Counted from the stretch's first letter, positions 11,986 to 23,787 are shown. The stretch is DNA of 64,000 nucleotides from Hyaloperonospora brassicae (GCA_947650285.1 CANTFL010001187.1:1-64000), one strand, 5' to 3'. Translations and numbers: made by a program. The notes: generated by a model not told the origin, from the letters alone.

Positions 11986-13719
11986 TCACTGCAAGTAGAC
12001 ATGTACAATTCCTGTCTGAGTTGCCAACGCCGTCGCATTCAAACGATCTTGCTGCTCCTTATCCCACATTAGCGAGCTTCGTGGATCAATCCGCGCTGTT
12101 CGACATTTATGGAGCGCGCGTAAGTCGCTGGTATCTCCGCAAATCACCGTTACAAGGCACGAGTGCTTGGGCAAATTCGCCTTAATCTCCAAGACATACT
12201 TCACGATCTCCGAGCGCTTGACTTCACGCACGCGTGCCCACGTAAGGTGCGGTGGAAAGCCAGTAGTAAGTTGATGTACGACTGCCTGGATAACCTCGCG
12301 AGAATCTTCGCGCGGTATGATGCAGGCAACACCGCCACTCAGCGATCTACAAGACCGCTGCGAGTCCACAATGAGGACCGACTTTTTGGCCTGGGCCATT
12401 TCATGCACAACCTTCTTTTGCTTGTATTCGTGCTCGATACGTGGAAAAAGAGGTCCGCGCTTGATCTTGAGTTGTGCTAATTGCAGCGTCGCTACCGCGT
12501 CCTCCACACTACAATGACCGTCTGTGTTTGTCTGAATCACCCGGCTGAGAAATTGGCTCGTCAAAAATCGCAATGCGGAACGGAACGGAGGCCCTCTCGG
12601 GTGCGGATACATGCACGCTGTATCGATAACGCGTCGGTGCAACACTCTCAGAGCTAGTAAGTCATTCTCAATTGAGTGACCCACCAAGATGGCCTCCGCA
12701 GGAACAAGACTCAAAAACCTCTTCTGGATATCTGCTAGCCGGATATCGGTAGCCTCCATGATCTCGCGTGTGATGCCGGAATACTGCGTGCAATAGTCGA
12801 CAATGGGATTTTTAGGTCGCACGTACTCGTCCAGCAAAACCTTTTCGCTTGCGTCAATCAGCGTGACGCGCGTGAGCTCCACGCCTTTTGTCGTACGGCA
12901 CATCTCGCAGTCAAGAGCAAGAAAAAGTTGCTTGTCAGACCGTGTCTCGCCATCCAGCAGAGCCTTCGTCGAGACATACTCAGCTGCGGCACCAGCATCC
13001 TCAAACGGGACCGACGGCAGATGCACCCTCAGCTCATCTGGTGACAGCACGTAAAATTCCGCACTCGGCTTGGCACTCTCTGCAAGCAATTGCGAAACAT
13101 ACGTCAACGCAAGTAACAAATATCCACTTCGTCACCCACAACTTACCACCTGAGCTTTTCTTGAATTTCTTAATCTTCTTCTTGACAGCCTTCTTGGCCG
13201 CATGCTTCTCTTTCTCTTTGTCACGCTCCGACACAGGGAATCGGAGAAGCGTGGCATCGCACCGCGGAATACTGTCACCTTCGGATAGCCGACACTGATA
13301 TTGATAGTCATTCTCTAGACCTTCCAGCAAATCAACGTTCGCTGCCACAGCTGCGTCCTTCTCTCCGCTTAGTGTAGCCTGACGGGCCACCTCCTTCGGC
13401 CGCAAATCTGGCACCTCTTCACACACGAAAAGTACCGTATGCTTGATATTCGTCTGCTCACCGCCCAGCAATTGTTTTAGTAATACATCACGAATATCCT
13501 GGATCCGTAAAAACCATCAGTTGGAAAACCGCTGCGATCAATACAAAGGGGTGCACGTACTGTGAGCGAGACAGGCGCGTTCTTTCTGGCCGCGAGTTCC
13601 TCCAGGCTACCAATAAGTAGACAATCGTGGACTTGTTCAATGCTTCGTTTGCTCGCGCGCGACGCAACCGCAGGATCTCGAGGTATCGTAGAAGACGACG
13701 ACGATGGGCTTCTAGTCAT
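11986..13719 (-). CDS. Rex1-type DEDDh 3'-5' RNA exonuclease, three exons
   Basis: The spliced model is exon 1 at 13719-13561, exon 2 at 13498-13147 and exon 3 at 13079-11986, giving 534 residues. The introns (13560-13499, 62 nt, GTACGT..CAG; 13146-13080, 67 nt, GTAAGT..CAG) keep the frame exactly. Exonuclease motifs are D227-x-E229 (DCEMC), D310 in HSIENDLLAL, and H359/D364 in GHCSVEDA, the full DEDDh set. An N-terminal VSLTDIRDVLLKQLLG block and a Lys-rich stretch (residues about 149-169, possible nuclear signal) precede it. Length is close to yeast Rex1 (RNH70). The family trims 5S rRNA, tRNA and snoRNA 3' ends in the nucleus. It lies divergent from HUS1. The exact paralogue is uncertain. 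Confidence 0.9.
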
Positions 13720-14593
13720 TTTATTAGAAATGGCGACTGAACTATCCCTAGATTTAGACTTTTCTGGTCGTCAGCATGCGACTTTCCAGACATCTCGGAA
13801 ATCACGAACAAAACTAGCAGTGGCGTGCTTAGGCCGTCCATCCAAGGTCTTGTCTACAACGTGAGGGAGAACAGGAGGCACATATTGTCGCGGCATGTTA
13901 GCCGTTCAAGGGAGATACGGAGAGTAGTCAGACCCTTGTACTGACGTGGTGTTTGTGGCACTAATTGAACAAAGCGATTTCGGCCGAGCCACGTATGTGA
14001 AAGTTCTCGCTTTAGGTCTCTTGGAATCTGCATGGGGGACCGGGGACCTCTAAGCACCAGGTTCTCAAAATGCCTCGGTGTACTGAGTCATTGCATGCAA
14101 CGATTCTCGTGCCTATTCTATGTAGCATACGTGCGAGATGGGTGGAGAAACCCGCAAGGCCGCAAAGATAGAGGACTGGTCTTTCTGGATTACGTGAGGT
14201 TTACGGATCTGTCCATCATATTGACGATGCCGAGCATGGAGAAGGTCTTCCTTGACAAACGACCAGTCAACTTAGTTCTTTTGTAATTACTCGAGTGATC
14301 CTGATTTTCGCAGCCAGTAACCTTGGTCTCGCACCGGTCTCACGAGTCCAGGTGTCGGTTCCACGAGGCATAGGACATTTATCTGACGTCAGGTAATTTT
14401 GCACAGCTCTTCTTTGATCCATCTATGTCGTACATGGCACGACATCTGTAGTTGTCACCCCAAGTCCTATCATATTTAATAATATATGTTTAACGTATAT
14501 CTTCGCCGTCGACAAAAACTCATTTACTTTGTTAGTCAGCAATGTTTGTGTGCCATACCCCGTTTTCACAAAGCCTACTGAATATCTGCTTTC
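13720..14593. promoter_or_regulatory. Divergent intergenic region between exonuclease and HUS1 genes
   Basis: The 874-bp gap separates two head-to-head genes, so both promoters must lie in or near it. I see no confident core-promoter motif. A minus-strand stretch around 14057-13854 has leucine-rich-repeat-like spacing but is too short and broken to call. Confidence 0.4.
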
Positions 14594-15475
14594 ATGCGCT
14601 TCCGCGGGACCCTGACCAAGGACGCGCTAGCCGTACTGCTCGATGTAGCGCAATCCCTCACCCGTCTAAGCTCTCCCAGCAGCACAGCAACCAACTGCGT
14701 ATTCAACTTAACACCCGAAACACTCTCAATCGCGCTCAAAAATGGTGGCGCCGAGGAGCTCCAGAGCTTTTCACGATTACCGATGGCGCGGCTCTTTCAC
14801 GATGTCGTCGTGCAGTCTCGAGCCGAGAATCGCATTGGATTTCTATGTGACGTGCGCCATCTTCAGCAAGCGCTGAACTCTGGTAAAGGTGCCAGCGCCG
14901 TGATGCTGCGGCTCTTGAAACGAGACGGTAGCAACTATTTGTGCCTAAGGATGAGGGCCGTGGACATTGATATCGTGCAGAGCATCCCCATCAAGGTGGT
15001 GGCCATGAGTACGCTGGAGCAGTATAGAGAGCCAAGTGTACCGGCACCGCAGATTGCAATTGAGATGCCGCCGCTGAGAGCGTTGCGCACCATTGTAGAT
15101 CGCATAAAGGTCATGCACAAGACGTTGACGGTCGAAGCCAGTGCCGCTGGAACGCTCATCTTGCGTATCGATACTCATCCACTTACACTGCAGACACTGT
15201 TTGCACACTTGAGGTATCGCGATGATCTGGTGGGTGCAAATGAGGAAGAGGATCGAAAAGAAGAAGAAGAAGACGAGAGGCAAAGACAACAGCGCTCGTC
15301 GAGTGTCACAGTCGACAGTAAAGTGCTCAGCAAAGCAATTTTGCTGGACGGCCAATCGACGCTCTCGGTGCTATGCTGTGTCACGGAGAATAAAGCGATG
15401 GTGTTGCACGCCATACTTGCGGATGCGTTTGGGTCATTTACGTGCTATATTCCAGTGCTGACACCCGATTATTGA
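14594..15475 (+). CDS. HUS1: HUS1-like checkpoint clamp (9-1-1 complex) subunit
   Basis: A 293-residue single-exon frame. Similarity to HUS1 runs end to end: MRFRGTL.KDAL start, a central IPIKVVAMSTLEQYREPSVP block (131-150), PPLRALRTIVDRIKVMHKTL (159-178), the LTVEASAAGTLILRIDT sheet (178-194), and a C-terminal FTCYIPVLTP end (282-291). HUS1 forms the PCNA-like Rad9-Rad1-Hus1 clamp that is loaded at damaged DNA and supports ATR signalling. An acidic/Gln-rich insert (about 217-234, mostly Glu, Asp, Arg and Gln) sits where human HUS1 has a loop. The start fits the family N-terminus. Length is close to human HUS1. Confidence 0.93.
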   Translation: MRFRGTLTKDALAVLLDVAQSLTRLSSPSSTATNCVFNLTPETLSIALKNGGAEELQSFSRLPMARLFHDVVVQSRAENRIGFLCDVRHLQQALNSGKGASAVMLRLLKRDGSNYLCLRMRAVDIDIVQSIPIKVVAMSTLEQYREPSVPAPQIAIEMPPLRALRTIVDRIKVMHKTLTVEASAAGTLILRIDTHPLTLQTLFAHLRYRDDLVGANEEEDRKEEEEDERQRQQRSSSVTVDSKVLSKAILLDGQSTLSVLCCVTENKAMVLHAILADAFGSFTCYIPVLTPDY

Positions 15476-16317
15476 CCAACGCGGAACACGTGCTAGCGAA
15501 ACAAAAGTGGTCGACTTTAGCGTGTCTTATACGACAAACTCGGTGCACTATACTGTCGGACCGGGCATATAGTCCGTGCGACAACAGGACGGAGATCGGA
15601 TTCTTGCGCCGGTAATTCTTGAAGCAGGTTCAAGGTCCGACGGAACAAGCTAAATTAACCGTAAGCAATGGCACATCGTGCACTCGCTTTGCTGCCGTCA
15701 CACCGTAAGTAATGGCTTATCGTGCACTCGCTTTGCTGCTTTCTTCCGCGCTTGATTTACAAATTCCCATGACTGATGCCGGACTCAGTCCCTGCAATAG
15801 TCAAGGTGAAGTGCTAAGAGAATAGCGCGGTAGTATTGTTGCGTCATTTACTGATGCACACATATAGAACAATTATCGTTCGTCGAATAAATTTAAATTG
15901 GCTGAGCCTGTTTCTAGTCGTGAACAAAAGTCAAGATGTCGATACAAACATAATCTTCCCTGAAAATATCCTTGATACACAGTCTAAGCAAATAGTGTCA
16001 AAACCATTGAATCTAAAGCGTAATATGATAAAATTTTACCTCTGAGGGTAATATGACACTTTTACATTTATCGATAATCCCGAGATAGGTGATAGATGAT
16101 TACCAGTTTTTAACAACACGCCGAATGCTGCTAACTGCTATGGGGTGATCCCATTATGCAAAATCGACACTAAATTCGGTCAATGGGCACATTATCGAAA
16201 ATAAATTGTAATCCACAATATATACCTTGCTAAGAAAATACTGATGGAATATCACAGTCGATGGTAATTATAAACGGGGCACCAGACGCTTGTACTACTG
16301 ACACATCGCAAGTTACG
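15476..16317. other. Intergenic region downstream of HUS1
   Basis: No gene recognised. It holds the HUS1 3' flank, a short tandem duplication at 15659-15739, and then AT-rich DNA up to the target site of element A1. Confidence 0.5.
15659..15739. repeat. Two-copy tandem repeat, 37-bp unit
   Basis: Copies at 15659-15695 and 15703-15739 differ at three positions. Each starts CCGTAAG and ends CACTCGCTTTGCTGC. The spacing is 44 bp. It lies about 190 bp past the HUS1 stop. Confidence 0.85.
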
Positions 16318-16322
16318 TACAC

Positions 16323-16713
16323 TGTAACGGGGCAGCCCGTTACATGGAAATGTCACTTTAAAGAAAGAGACAATAAAGAATATTAAGTTGAACATTCTTT
16401 GAACAATATCACCAAAGTGGTGATATTGAAGGGTCGACCAAAGAGTCTGTTCATTGGTTGATATCATGATGATATCAACCCACCAATCACCGCAAGACGC
16501 GCGCAATGAGTGGTGACGAGACGTCACCATACACTCAGTTATATTAGCATAATTAAGTTAAGTCAAACAGAGAGACAGTAGTCAAAAGACTTAATTATAT
16601 TAATATGATAGTTCTGCTTTTACCTTACCTACGCTTCCTCGCTTGCCTTGTGTACGTCTGTCGGGGCACCGATACCCTTGCGTTAAGTTCACGCAAGGGT
16701 GTGCCCCGTTACA
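16323..16713 (+). repeat. 5' LTR of A1
   Basis: Begins TGTAACGGGG and ends CCCCGTTACA, a 10-bp terminal inverted repeat. Its internal hairpins are 16323-16344 (TGTAACGGG/CCCGTTACA), 16404-16428 (10-bp arms), 16456-16480 (11-bp arms) and 16675-16699 (CCCTTGCGT/ACGCAAGGG). Confidence 0.95.
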
Positions 16714-16715
16714 CC

Positions 16716-16723
16716 TGGTAGCA
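16716..16723 (+). promoter_or_regulatory. Primer-binding site of A1
   Basis: TGGTAGCA lies 2 nt after the 5' LTR. It is complementary to a tRNA 3' end ..TGCTACCA, as in many eukaryotic initiator tRNA-Met. The identity of the tRNA is an inference from eight bases. Confidence 0.65.
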
Positions 16724-16757
16724 CTTTGTAGTCCTTCCAAGGACCACAACATCCAAC

Positions 16758-17914
16758 ATGAACATGTTGGATGAAGAAGACACCTTTCACGCCACGCGTG
16801 AAGGGTTTACCCATTTGAGTGACATCGAATGGGGTGCGGTAGAACGAATGAGTTCTACCGTAGGCGAGTTCGCCATTAGCGCCATGTTGGAGTCTCTAGA
16901 CAGAGACCAACAACATGCCGCTATCGCCAAGTTCATTCAAAATGAACTTGCTCTCGAGAGGAAGAAAGTAGCCTTGCTTTACCAGCAAGGCGCTCAACAG
17001 GCCGAGCAGTTGAGAGAACTCGGTGCTCAACAGGCAGAGCTGTTAAGATAGCAGCAATTCCATGCTGCTGTGGGCGGGACAGCGCGCATGTGCGCCGTCC
17101 CGAAGTCATGAAAGTTGACATCTCCAAGTACAGTGGAGTCCCGGAAGACTCCCTGTTACTATGGTTTGTCGAACTCGACAGAGCCCTAAGGGCTCGTCGC
17201 GTCGAAGATGAGCAAATAAAATTCACATTTGCTCAGACCCACTTGGCAGGGCGTGCCAAAACTTGGTCCCTGGGGCTCGAGAGTAGCGACCCAAATGTGT
17301 TTAGGTCGCTAGATGACTTCAAGTCCCGGCTCAGAGAAACGTTTCAGCCGCCACGGGCTGAGTTCAGGGCTCGTTCAGAGCTCCTGAAACTCAAGCAGGG
17401 TAAGCGTGATGTGCACGATTACGCTCAACATATACGACTCCTCGCGAGTAGTATAACTGCTAACCCAGTCCATGAACACACGTTGATAACGGTGTTCATG
17501 CAAGGGCTCGCAGAGGGGCCCGTCAGGAGCCACCTTTTCCGCCTTGAGCTGAATACGCTTGAAGAAGCGATATCAGCCGCGGAACAGGAAGACTTTAGCA
17601 TGAGACAGGCTCATGCTAGCTCAAACTCTTATCGTCCACCAAGACGACCAGAGATCGGAGGCCCAGAACCAATGGACCTCTGCTATGTTGATAGCGAGAG
17701 ACCTCGCTCTTCGAACAACAAGCGATTGCAGAGGTGCAATCGCTGTCAGAAGTTAGGGCACTACGCATACGAGTGTAGTGCTCCACTCCCAGTACCAAAC
17801 AGTACTGAGCGAAATGAACGACCATTTGCCAGAAAGGGCAATGGGCGTGGGTCCAGCGCTGTTGCGAAGCCGCAACAGCGAGACGGACCATCAAAAAATG
17901 GTCGGGGTCAGTAG
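16758..17914 (+). pseudogene. gag of A1 (capsid and CCHC nucleocapsid), broken
   Basis: The first open part starts at ATG 16758 and ends at a TAG at 17049-17051, where A2 reads CAG. The second part, 17090-17914, covers the capsid-like helical region (DYAQHIRLLASSI, VFMQGLAEGPV) and a CCHC zinc knuckle at 17735-17776 (C-x2-C-x4-H-x4-C). A 2-nt GC expansion just before the inner ATG, shared with A2 and absent from A3, puts the two parts in different frames. The Gag shell would package the element RNA. Confidence 0.9.
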
Positions 17915-17964
17915 GGGCGGAGCGCCCTACTGATCCAGCAACCTCAAGAGAATTTGCAAATCTC

Positions 17965-19190
17965 TTGACGAAAGTTGCTCCAGATACACAATCATTGTGT
18001 GTCTCTGCACCTGGTGATGACGTTTCGCTCATCACCATGAAGTTGGAAGCGACAAATGATTTGTCACTTCGTGCCCTAGTAGACTGTGGGGCGTCGAACA
18101 ACTTTATTCGTCGCCAGTCACTAGAGGGTCGTAGGCTCAAGTTCGTTGAGCGCGACATTCCCCTCGCAAGGATGACGGTGCGCCTTGCAACAGGCGCATC
18201 GATTACCGTTTAGAAATGTGTAGTAGGAATCCACTACACGTTGGAGGGCGAGCAGTACGATGATGACTTCATCGTACTCGATCTGGATGACAAATTTGAT
18301 GTCATATTGGGATTACCTTGGCTCAGAAAGTACGAGCCAAGAGTGAGCTGGCAGCATCGATCCGTGAAGATGCCTGCCGCTTGTTCATCAGATGGCCATA
18401 CGATGAACATCTTGGAGCGTCCACAAGCGTGTGGATGTACTGCGAGCGAGTGCGATGGCTCACTTGCGGTACGGTCGTTAGCACGACTGCACAAGATCAC
18501 AGTGTAGTTGATCACTACACTGTGGAGCAAGCCCCCGGCGGCTGTACAGAAGTACAGGCTGCGCCGAAGGTTCACCACTCGAATAAGTCGAGTGGACCGG
18601 AACATGTATGCATGCCTAGCGGGCAGCATCTTAGACAAAAGAAACCTGTTGCCTCCAAAGGGCAACATGGATATCCTAGGTCGACTGGAGAGTCGACCGT
18701 AGAGGATCAGTGCCTGACTGTGGTTGCACAGCCACAGTCAGAAGACGTCGAGGGAATAAGTCCCCACGGACTTGAGGAAGGAATTCCTCAAGAGTCACTT
18801 GCTGATGGATTAGGCCCTCAGCAACCTGTGGAAGCAAGTTCCCAGGAAGTAACCGAGACGTTGAACGTCTTGTTCAATGGCGGATCAAGCGTAGGCGCTT
18901 ATACGCTTGATCTGATTGTGCCTCCGAAGTCAACTTCGGAGATAACTCAGTTGCCAACGCTAGAACCGAAACGGTTCTTGCGTGATCTACGTAGTGGCAA
19001 AGTCAAGCAGATCTGCATTCTCGTCACAGAGGATGAGTATGTGGCCGATATTCGGTCGGCCACAGTATTTGCTGAGAACGAACGGGTTCTCAGCAGCTCA
19101 TCGATGGACGAAAGTGTCCTCGATGAGAAGACTCGGATTGAGCGATACACGTCTCAATCCTGGGAGTCACTTCAGGCAAATCCTTTGTAT
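17965..19190 (+). pseudogene. Retropepsin and Pro-Pol spacer of A1, broken
   Basis: An aspartic protease with the catalytic triplet in LVDCGASNNF (Asp codon at 18082) is followed by the DKFDVILGLPWL block. A TAG at 18211-18213 replaces the GAG found in A2, and a single-base loss near 18458 shifts the frame. A spacer of about 230 residues with no domain I recognise then leads into RT. The protease would cleave the Gag-Pol product. Confidence 0.9.
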
Positions 19191-20600
19191 AAGGATTTGA
19201 TCGAATTCAGGGATGTGTTCCCTGAATCCGTAACTTGCGAGTTGCCTGAGGACAAAGGCACTCGACACGAGATCGAGCTCAAACCGGGCTCGAAGTACTG
19301 TGTCATGAAGCAGTGGCCACCGCCTCGTGAACAAGTGATAGCTATCGACAAGTTCTTTGTTGATCGCTTTGCTGCGGGCCATGTGAGGGAATCAACTCCT
19401 CCTCACAGCTCTCCGACCTTCTGTGTGTGAAAGGTCACAGGAGGATGGCGGATAGTGCACGCGTTCAACAAGCTGAAAGCTGCAACGGTACCGGCTCAGA
19501 CGCTGATACCGAGGAAAGACGTCACCACAGATGGTATGTCAAAGAATACCATCTTTTCGTCCATGGATCTGATTGATGAATTCTATCAGATCCTGATGCG
19601 TGAACGGGACGTCCCGTTCACGGCAGTGAGTACCCCCAGCGGGATGCTGTGGGAGTGGCTAGTGATGCCACAGGGGCTGAGTAATGCCCCTGCAACGTTC
19701 AACAGATGTGTTACAAATCTGTTGAGACCGGTGCGAGACTTCGCACCGAGTTACTTCGACGATGTGTTCGTCCATAGCCGGGCTATGGACGGAAAGACGG
19801 ACGTTGAAGTTCACAGAACTCACGTTTTTCAGGTTCTTCAACTTATGCGCAAGTATAAGTTGTACTCCAACCTCAAGAAGTGTATATTCGCGGCTAGCGA
19901 AATACCACTTCTTGGGTGCATCGTGGGTAAACACGGCTTACGCCCTGATCCCGAAAAGATCAAGGCGATCACCGACTGGCCAGTGCCAGTCGATGTCAAG
20001 GGACTAAAGAAGTTCCTTGGGCTAGCGGCGTACTTGCACAAGTACTCGCGCAACTACGCCGAGATGACTGTTCATCTTTCTTGCTTGCTCAAGAAAAATG
20101 TCAAGTGGTCATGGAAAGCTGAGTGCCAGCGTTCCTTTGAGGGTATCAAGCAAATCTTGATGCAATATCCGATCTTGGAAATTGCAGATCAGGACAGACC
20201 ATTTCATGTGGTCTGTGACGCCAGCGATTTTTCAATCGGCTGTTCGTTACTGCAGTTCGACGCAGATGGCGCGGAGCGCGTCATCTGTTATCAGTCGCGT
20301 CAGCTGCAAGCAGCTGAGCTCAATTGCCCAGTGCATGACAAGGAACTATTTGCCTTGAAGTACGCACTGGCTAAGTTCCGGGTCTATCTCTTGGAGATAG
20401 ACCGTTTGTTGTCTATAGGGACCATGTGTCATTACGCACGGCCGTAAACAGCCCACACCTCTAGCAAAAAATGGCGAGGTGGCTGTCTTTCTTCGCGGAT
20501 CACAACTTCTTCGTGGAGTATAAACTAGGACGACTAAAGTCGTGTCTGATGCTCTTTCGCGCCGGCCCGATTTCGAGCCGGGCGCACAACCAACCAGTGA
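19191..20600 (+). pseudogene. Reverse transcriptase and RNase H of A1, broken
   Basis: RT blocks in order: LYKDLIEFRDVFPE, a TGA at 19428-19430 where a CGA is expected, RIVHAFNKL, SSMDLIDEFYQI, PQGLSNAPATFNR and the catalytic YFDD (19752-19763). RNase H begins with the HVVCDASDFSIGC block and contains HDKE. A base missing near 20394, also missing in A2 but present in A3, shifts the frame before the YTDH motif. Confidence 0.92.
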
Positions 20601-22134
20601 GGATAAGCCCACTGTTGTGACACTGTTAGTCATTGTCCCGTCGTCAAGTTTACTTGACGACGTACGAAAGGCATACGCGGAAGATAAGGATCTTCTGCGA
20701 TTGATGGATCATCTGGTGAATCCATCCAGTAAATCCATGAGGGATTTACCGGCTTTGTACCGATCCTCATCGGATCGGTATAGTACACGCAACGGATTGC
20801 TGTACTATACAGCTGTTGCCGACGACACGCCTCGTGTCGTCTTACCCGCTCATGATGATTTGCGTTTACGCATCATGTATGAGTGTCACGATGCCCCAAC
20901 AAGCGGCCATCGTGGTAGAGAAAAGACTTACCTCACGGTAAGTCGCGACTTTTACTGGCCACTCCAGTATCAGTTTGTCCGCAAGTACATACGTGATTGC
21001 GAGGTTTTTCAACGGGTGAAGCCTAGTCCTTCATCCCGTGCGCCATTGCAGCCTCCGCCTGTTCCGACAGAGTGCTGGCAGTCCGTTTCAATGAACTTCG
21101 TCTTCGGATTCCCCGAAGACGCTCACAAGAATAATGGTATTCTTGTGTTCGTTGATCGGTTCAGCAAGATGGTCCATCTTGCTGCAGTGCCCGAGTCGAT
21201 CAAGGATCAAGGTTGTGATCGTGTCTTTCTTAACACGATCTTCTGGCTCCACGGGTTACTCCGTGAACTCGTATCCGACCGTGACCCTCGGTTCACGGAG
21301 GCATTTTGGCAAACCGTGTTCCGTTCTCTTGGAACACGATTGAAGATGTCTACTTCTGACCTATGGAAACAGATGGTCAGACGGAACGTGCGAACCGTGT
21401 CCTCGAAGAGATCCTTCAATGATATGTCCACTCGTTTCCGAGTAGGAGCGAATTCCTACCCATGGTGAAATTCGCCATCAATAATTCGGTGCATGCTTCA
21501 ACACAGCACACACCGTTTTACGTGAATGGCCTACGCCATCCACGAGTGCCCACCCTTCTAGAGTGTGACTCTTGGATAAGGGGGGGAGGGACTCGCTCGA
21601 GCAAAAACCGTTTTGGCTCTTGCTCATCACGTGTCGACGCTAACGTCGTCACGTATGATGCCGATGTCGATCAAGTCGACATCGATGAAGAAGATCATCT
21701 CAATAATAGCGATGACACTATTATTGACTCGGATGATGATGACGATGCTGGTATATTCAGCATCGCCAACGATTGTTCCAGCGAGGAAGAAGACAACCTC
21801 GCTGAAGAAGAGAACAATCTCTTAGCAGTGCGCACGAAGCGCACTGAAAGACAAAACAAAGAGTCAGCAGAGAACTTCCTGCTGACTCGAGAAGCGGTAA
21901 TTAGTTTCGTTCAGGACTCCATCGCAAATGCAGTGGACCGTTAGAAACGGAACGCAGACAAGAATGGAAGAGCAAATGTTCTTTCATTTAAAGTTAATGA
22001 CCTAGTAATACTGTCCACGGTAAACTTACCTGGACATGCAGTCACTAGTGTCGGCAGTAGTAAACTACTGCCGAAATACATTGGGCCATTTCGAGTGTTG
22101 CATCTCAAGGGCAATGCATACACACTCGAATAGC
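20601..22134 (+). pseudogene. Integrase of A1 with acidic linker and GPY/F domain, broken
   Basis: HHCC zinc region: the last Cys pair reads CEVF where A2 has CEVC. In the catalytic core the first acidic residue is lost (SMNFVFGF here, SIDFVFGF in A2). The second Asp (SDRDPR) remains, but the frame breaks before the Glu block. An Asp/Glu-rich linker (about 21640-21800, including DSDDDDDAG) separates core and GPY/F module (LLPKYIGPFRVL). A TAG at 21942-21944 and a TAG at 22131-22133 follow. Confidence 0.9.
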
Positions 22135-22805
22135 CACGTAGGATGCGCACGCATCCTTTGATTTACGTGGGGCGACTCAGACCGTACTGTCAGTACGAGC
22201 CTTCTTCTTCCGATGAAGATAGCCCCCACGTTCAAGAACATCCATCAAGTTCTTGCGTTCGCGCTCCAGACGATCCGTCTGGTCGCGCAGATATGATACC
22301 TCGGAACTCAACCGCGATATCTTCTCGCGAGCTGTCGCCAGCTCGCCGGATCAGGAGCGGACATCCCGCTCGACCTGAAGCTGCGCTGTGGCATAATCGG
22401 CGCGGTATCTCGCCCGATCAGCCTCGTGACCCCTGCGGTTCTTCCGCACGGTATCAGTCAAAGCGTAGCGTCGGTCACACTCGTGCTTCAAGTCATCGCG
22501 CAATTCATCGATTGCGCGATCCATCTCGTAAGGGTCAAGATGGTGAACCGAATCATCTGGAGGAGGTCTTTCCTCCTCCACCACATCCTTTGGTGGATGC
22601 TCAAGGTGATCAACGCTTTCTGGTGGAGCGTATCTTGAACTACTGTGACGATTCAGGATCAAGGACGAGCTACCTCGTTCAGTGGCGGGGGTATCCACCC
22701 TCTTGGAACAGCTGGGAGCCCCGCTCTCAGCTGTTGATGGACGTTGAAGGTCTCGTCCGTCAGTATGACGAGACTCATCCGATGAGTCCTGTGGCCCATC
22801 GGTAA
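22135..22805 (+). pseudogene. Chromodomain tail of pol, A1
   Basis: After the TAG at 22131 the pol frame resumes with [15 protein letters not shown], a disordered basic/Ser/Pro region, and a chromodomain ([19 protein letters not shown], then [14 protein letters not shown] and [10 protein letters not shown]). It closes at TAA 22803-22805. Chromodomains of Ty3 chromoviruses bind modified histones and steer integration. The region is also coding on the other strand (22177-23787). Confidence 0.88.
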
Positions 22806-23787
22806 ACACGCGTCCTAGGCGCTTGTAGACGGATTGCAAGTTTGCAATCGCGTCACGCATCTCAGCCGAGATGTGAGCCCTTCCCCAGGGCGAACTTAGG
22901 GAATACACGTCCCTATGTGCACGCTGCGAGTTGTCAGCACAACTCGCACAAGGGTCTCCCCATGTGAGGCAAGGAATGTCTGTCTCACTCGATAAACAGT
23001 GCAACCGGTACCTGGCACCGGTTGGTGTTCTCTTTTCGAACCTGAGGCGTGTCGTCTCAAGTTTCTTAAGCCACCCTTCTCGTCCAAAATTCTTTACGTT
23101 TTGGACGAACGCGTTCCACGCAGCCAAAAGCGATGTTTTGTCACGCTTTTGGTTGCTGTTGTACCATCGATGTCTAAGAAAGACATCGAGATAAAAATCT
23201 TCTTCAGCGCGAAAGTTGCTCGCGCTGGAACTCAAGCCGTGAAGCTCAGTCGCATCGAATAAGGGTATTCGATGGTGTTGACCTGTCTCGTGAGTAAAGC
23301 TATTGATGGGCCGTTCAGTTAAACGCCACCGCTTGAGCTCATCGCGCTTCACAGTGGTACCTCTATCGATATCACGGCTTTCAGAATGACGATGGGTCTC
23401 GCCATCGTCATCACGCTCGTGCGAAGAAGCACGAATCAGCGGTGGTAAGGAGTAATACACCTCACCACTCTGATCACCTTCATCATCACTGCCGAACCGA
23501 TTGTGCTGCAACTCACGAGTCCGTTCGTTCGGCAGTGGCCTTGGCGAATACTGAGGCGTCGCCGGTGAGCGAGACGCCTCTGGCGCATTGCCCGAGTCAG
23601 ACACGTCTGACTCGCCAGAGTAGATGACCTCAACGTCGAGGTCATCATGCGCACACGGTGATGTGCCGCGTGCACCTGCAGCACCTGTTGCTGCAGGCGA
23701 AGAAGGAGCAGCAAACGACGAATCGTCTGCCGCAGAGGCTTGCAGAGCACCAGGCTGTGTAGGTCTTGAGTCACTTCGCATAGACAT
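22177..23787 (-). pseudogene. Antisense gene of A1, truncated by one stop
   Basis: From ATG 23787, 132 bp inside the 3' LTR, a 478-codon frame reads against pol to a TGA at 22351-22353, also found in A3. The same frame then continues open to 22177, matching the C-terminus of the intact A2 version. The protein is described under 50586-52196. There is no sense-strand ORF of note between the chromodomain stop (22805) and the PPT. Confidence 0.75.

Noticed and set aside
13854..14286. Leucine-rich-repeat-like minus-strand reading
   Set aside because: Only about two repeat-like lines with stops on both sides and no conserved LRR register. It could equally be chance in an intergenic region.
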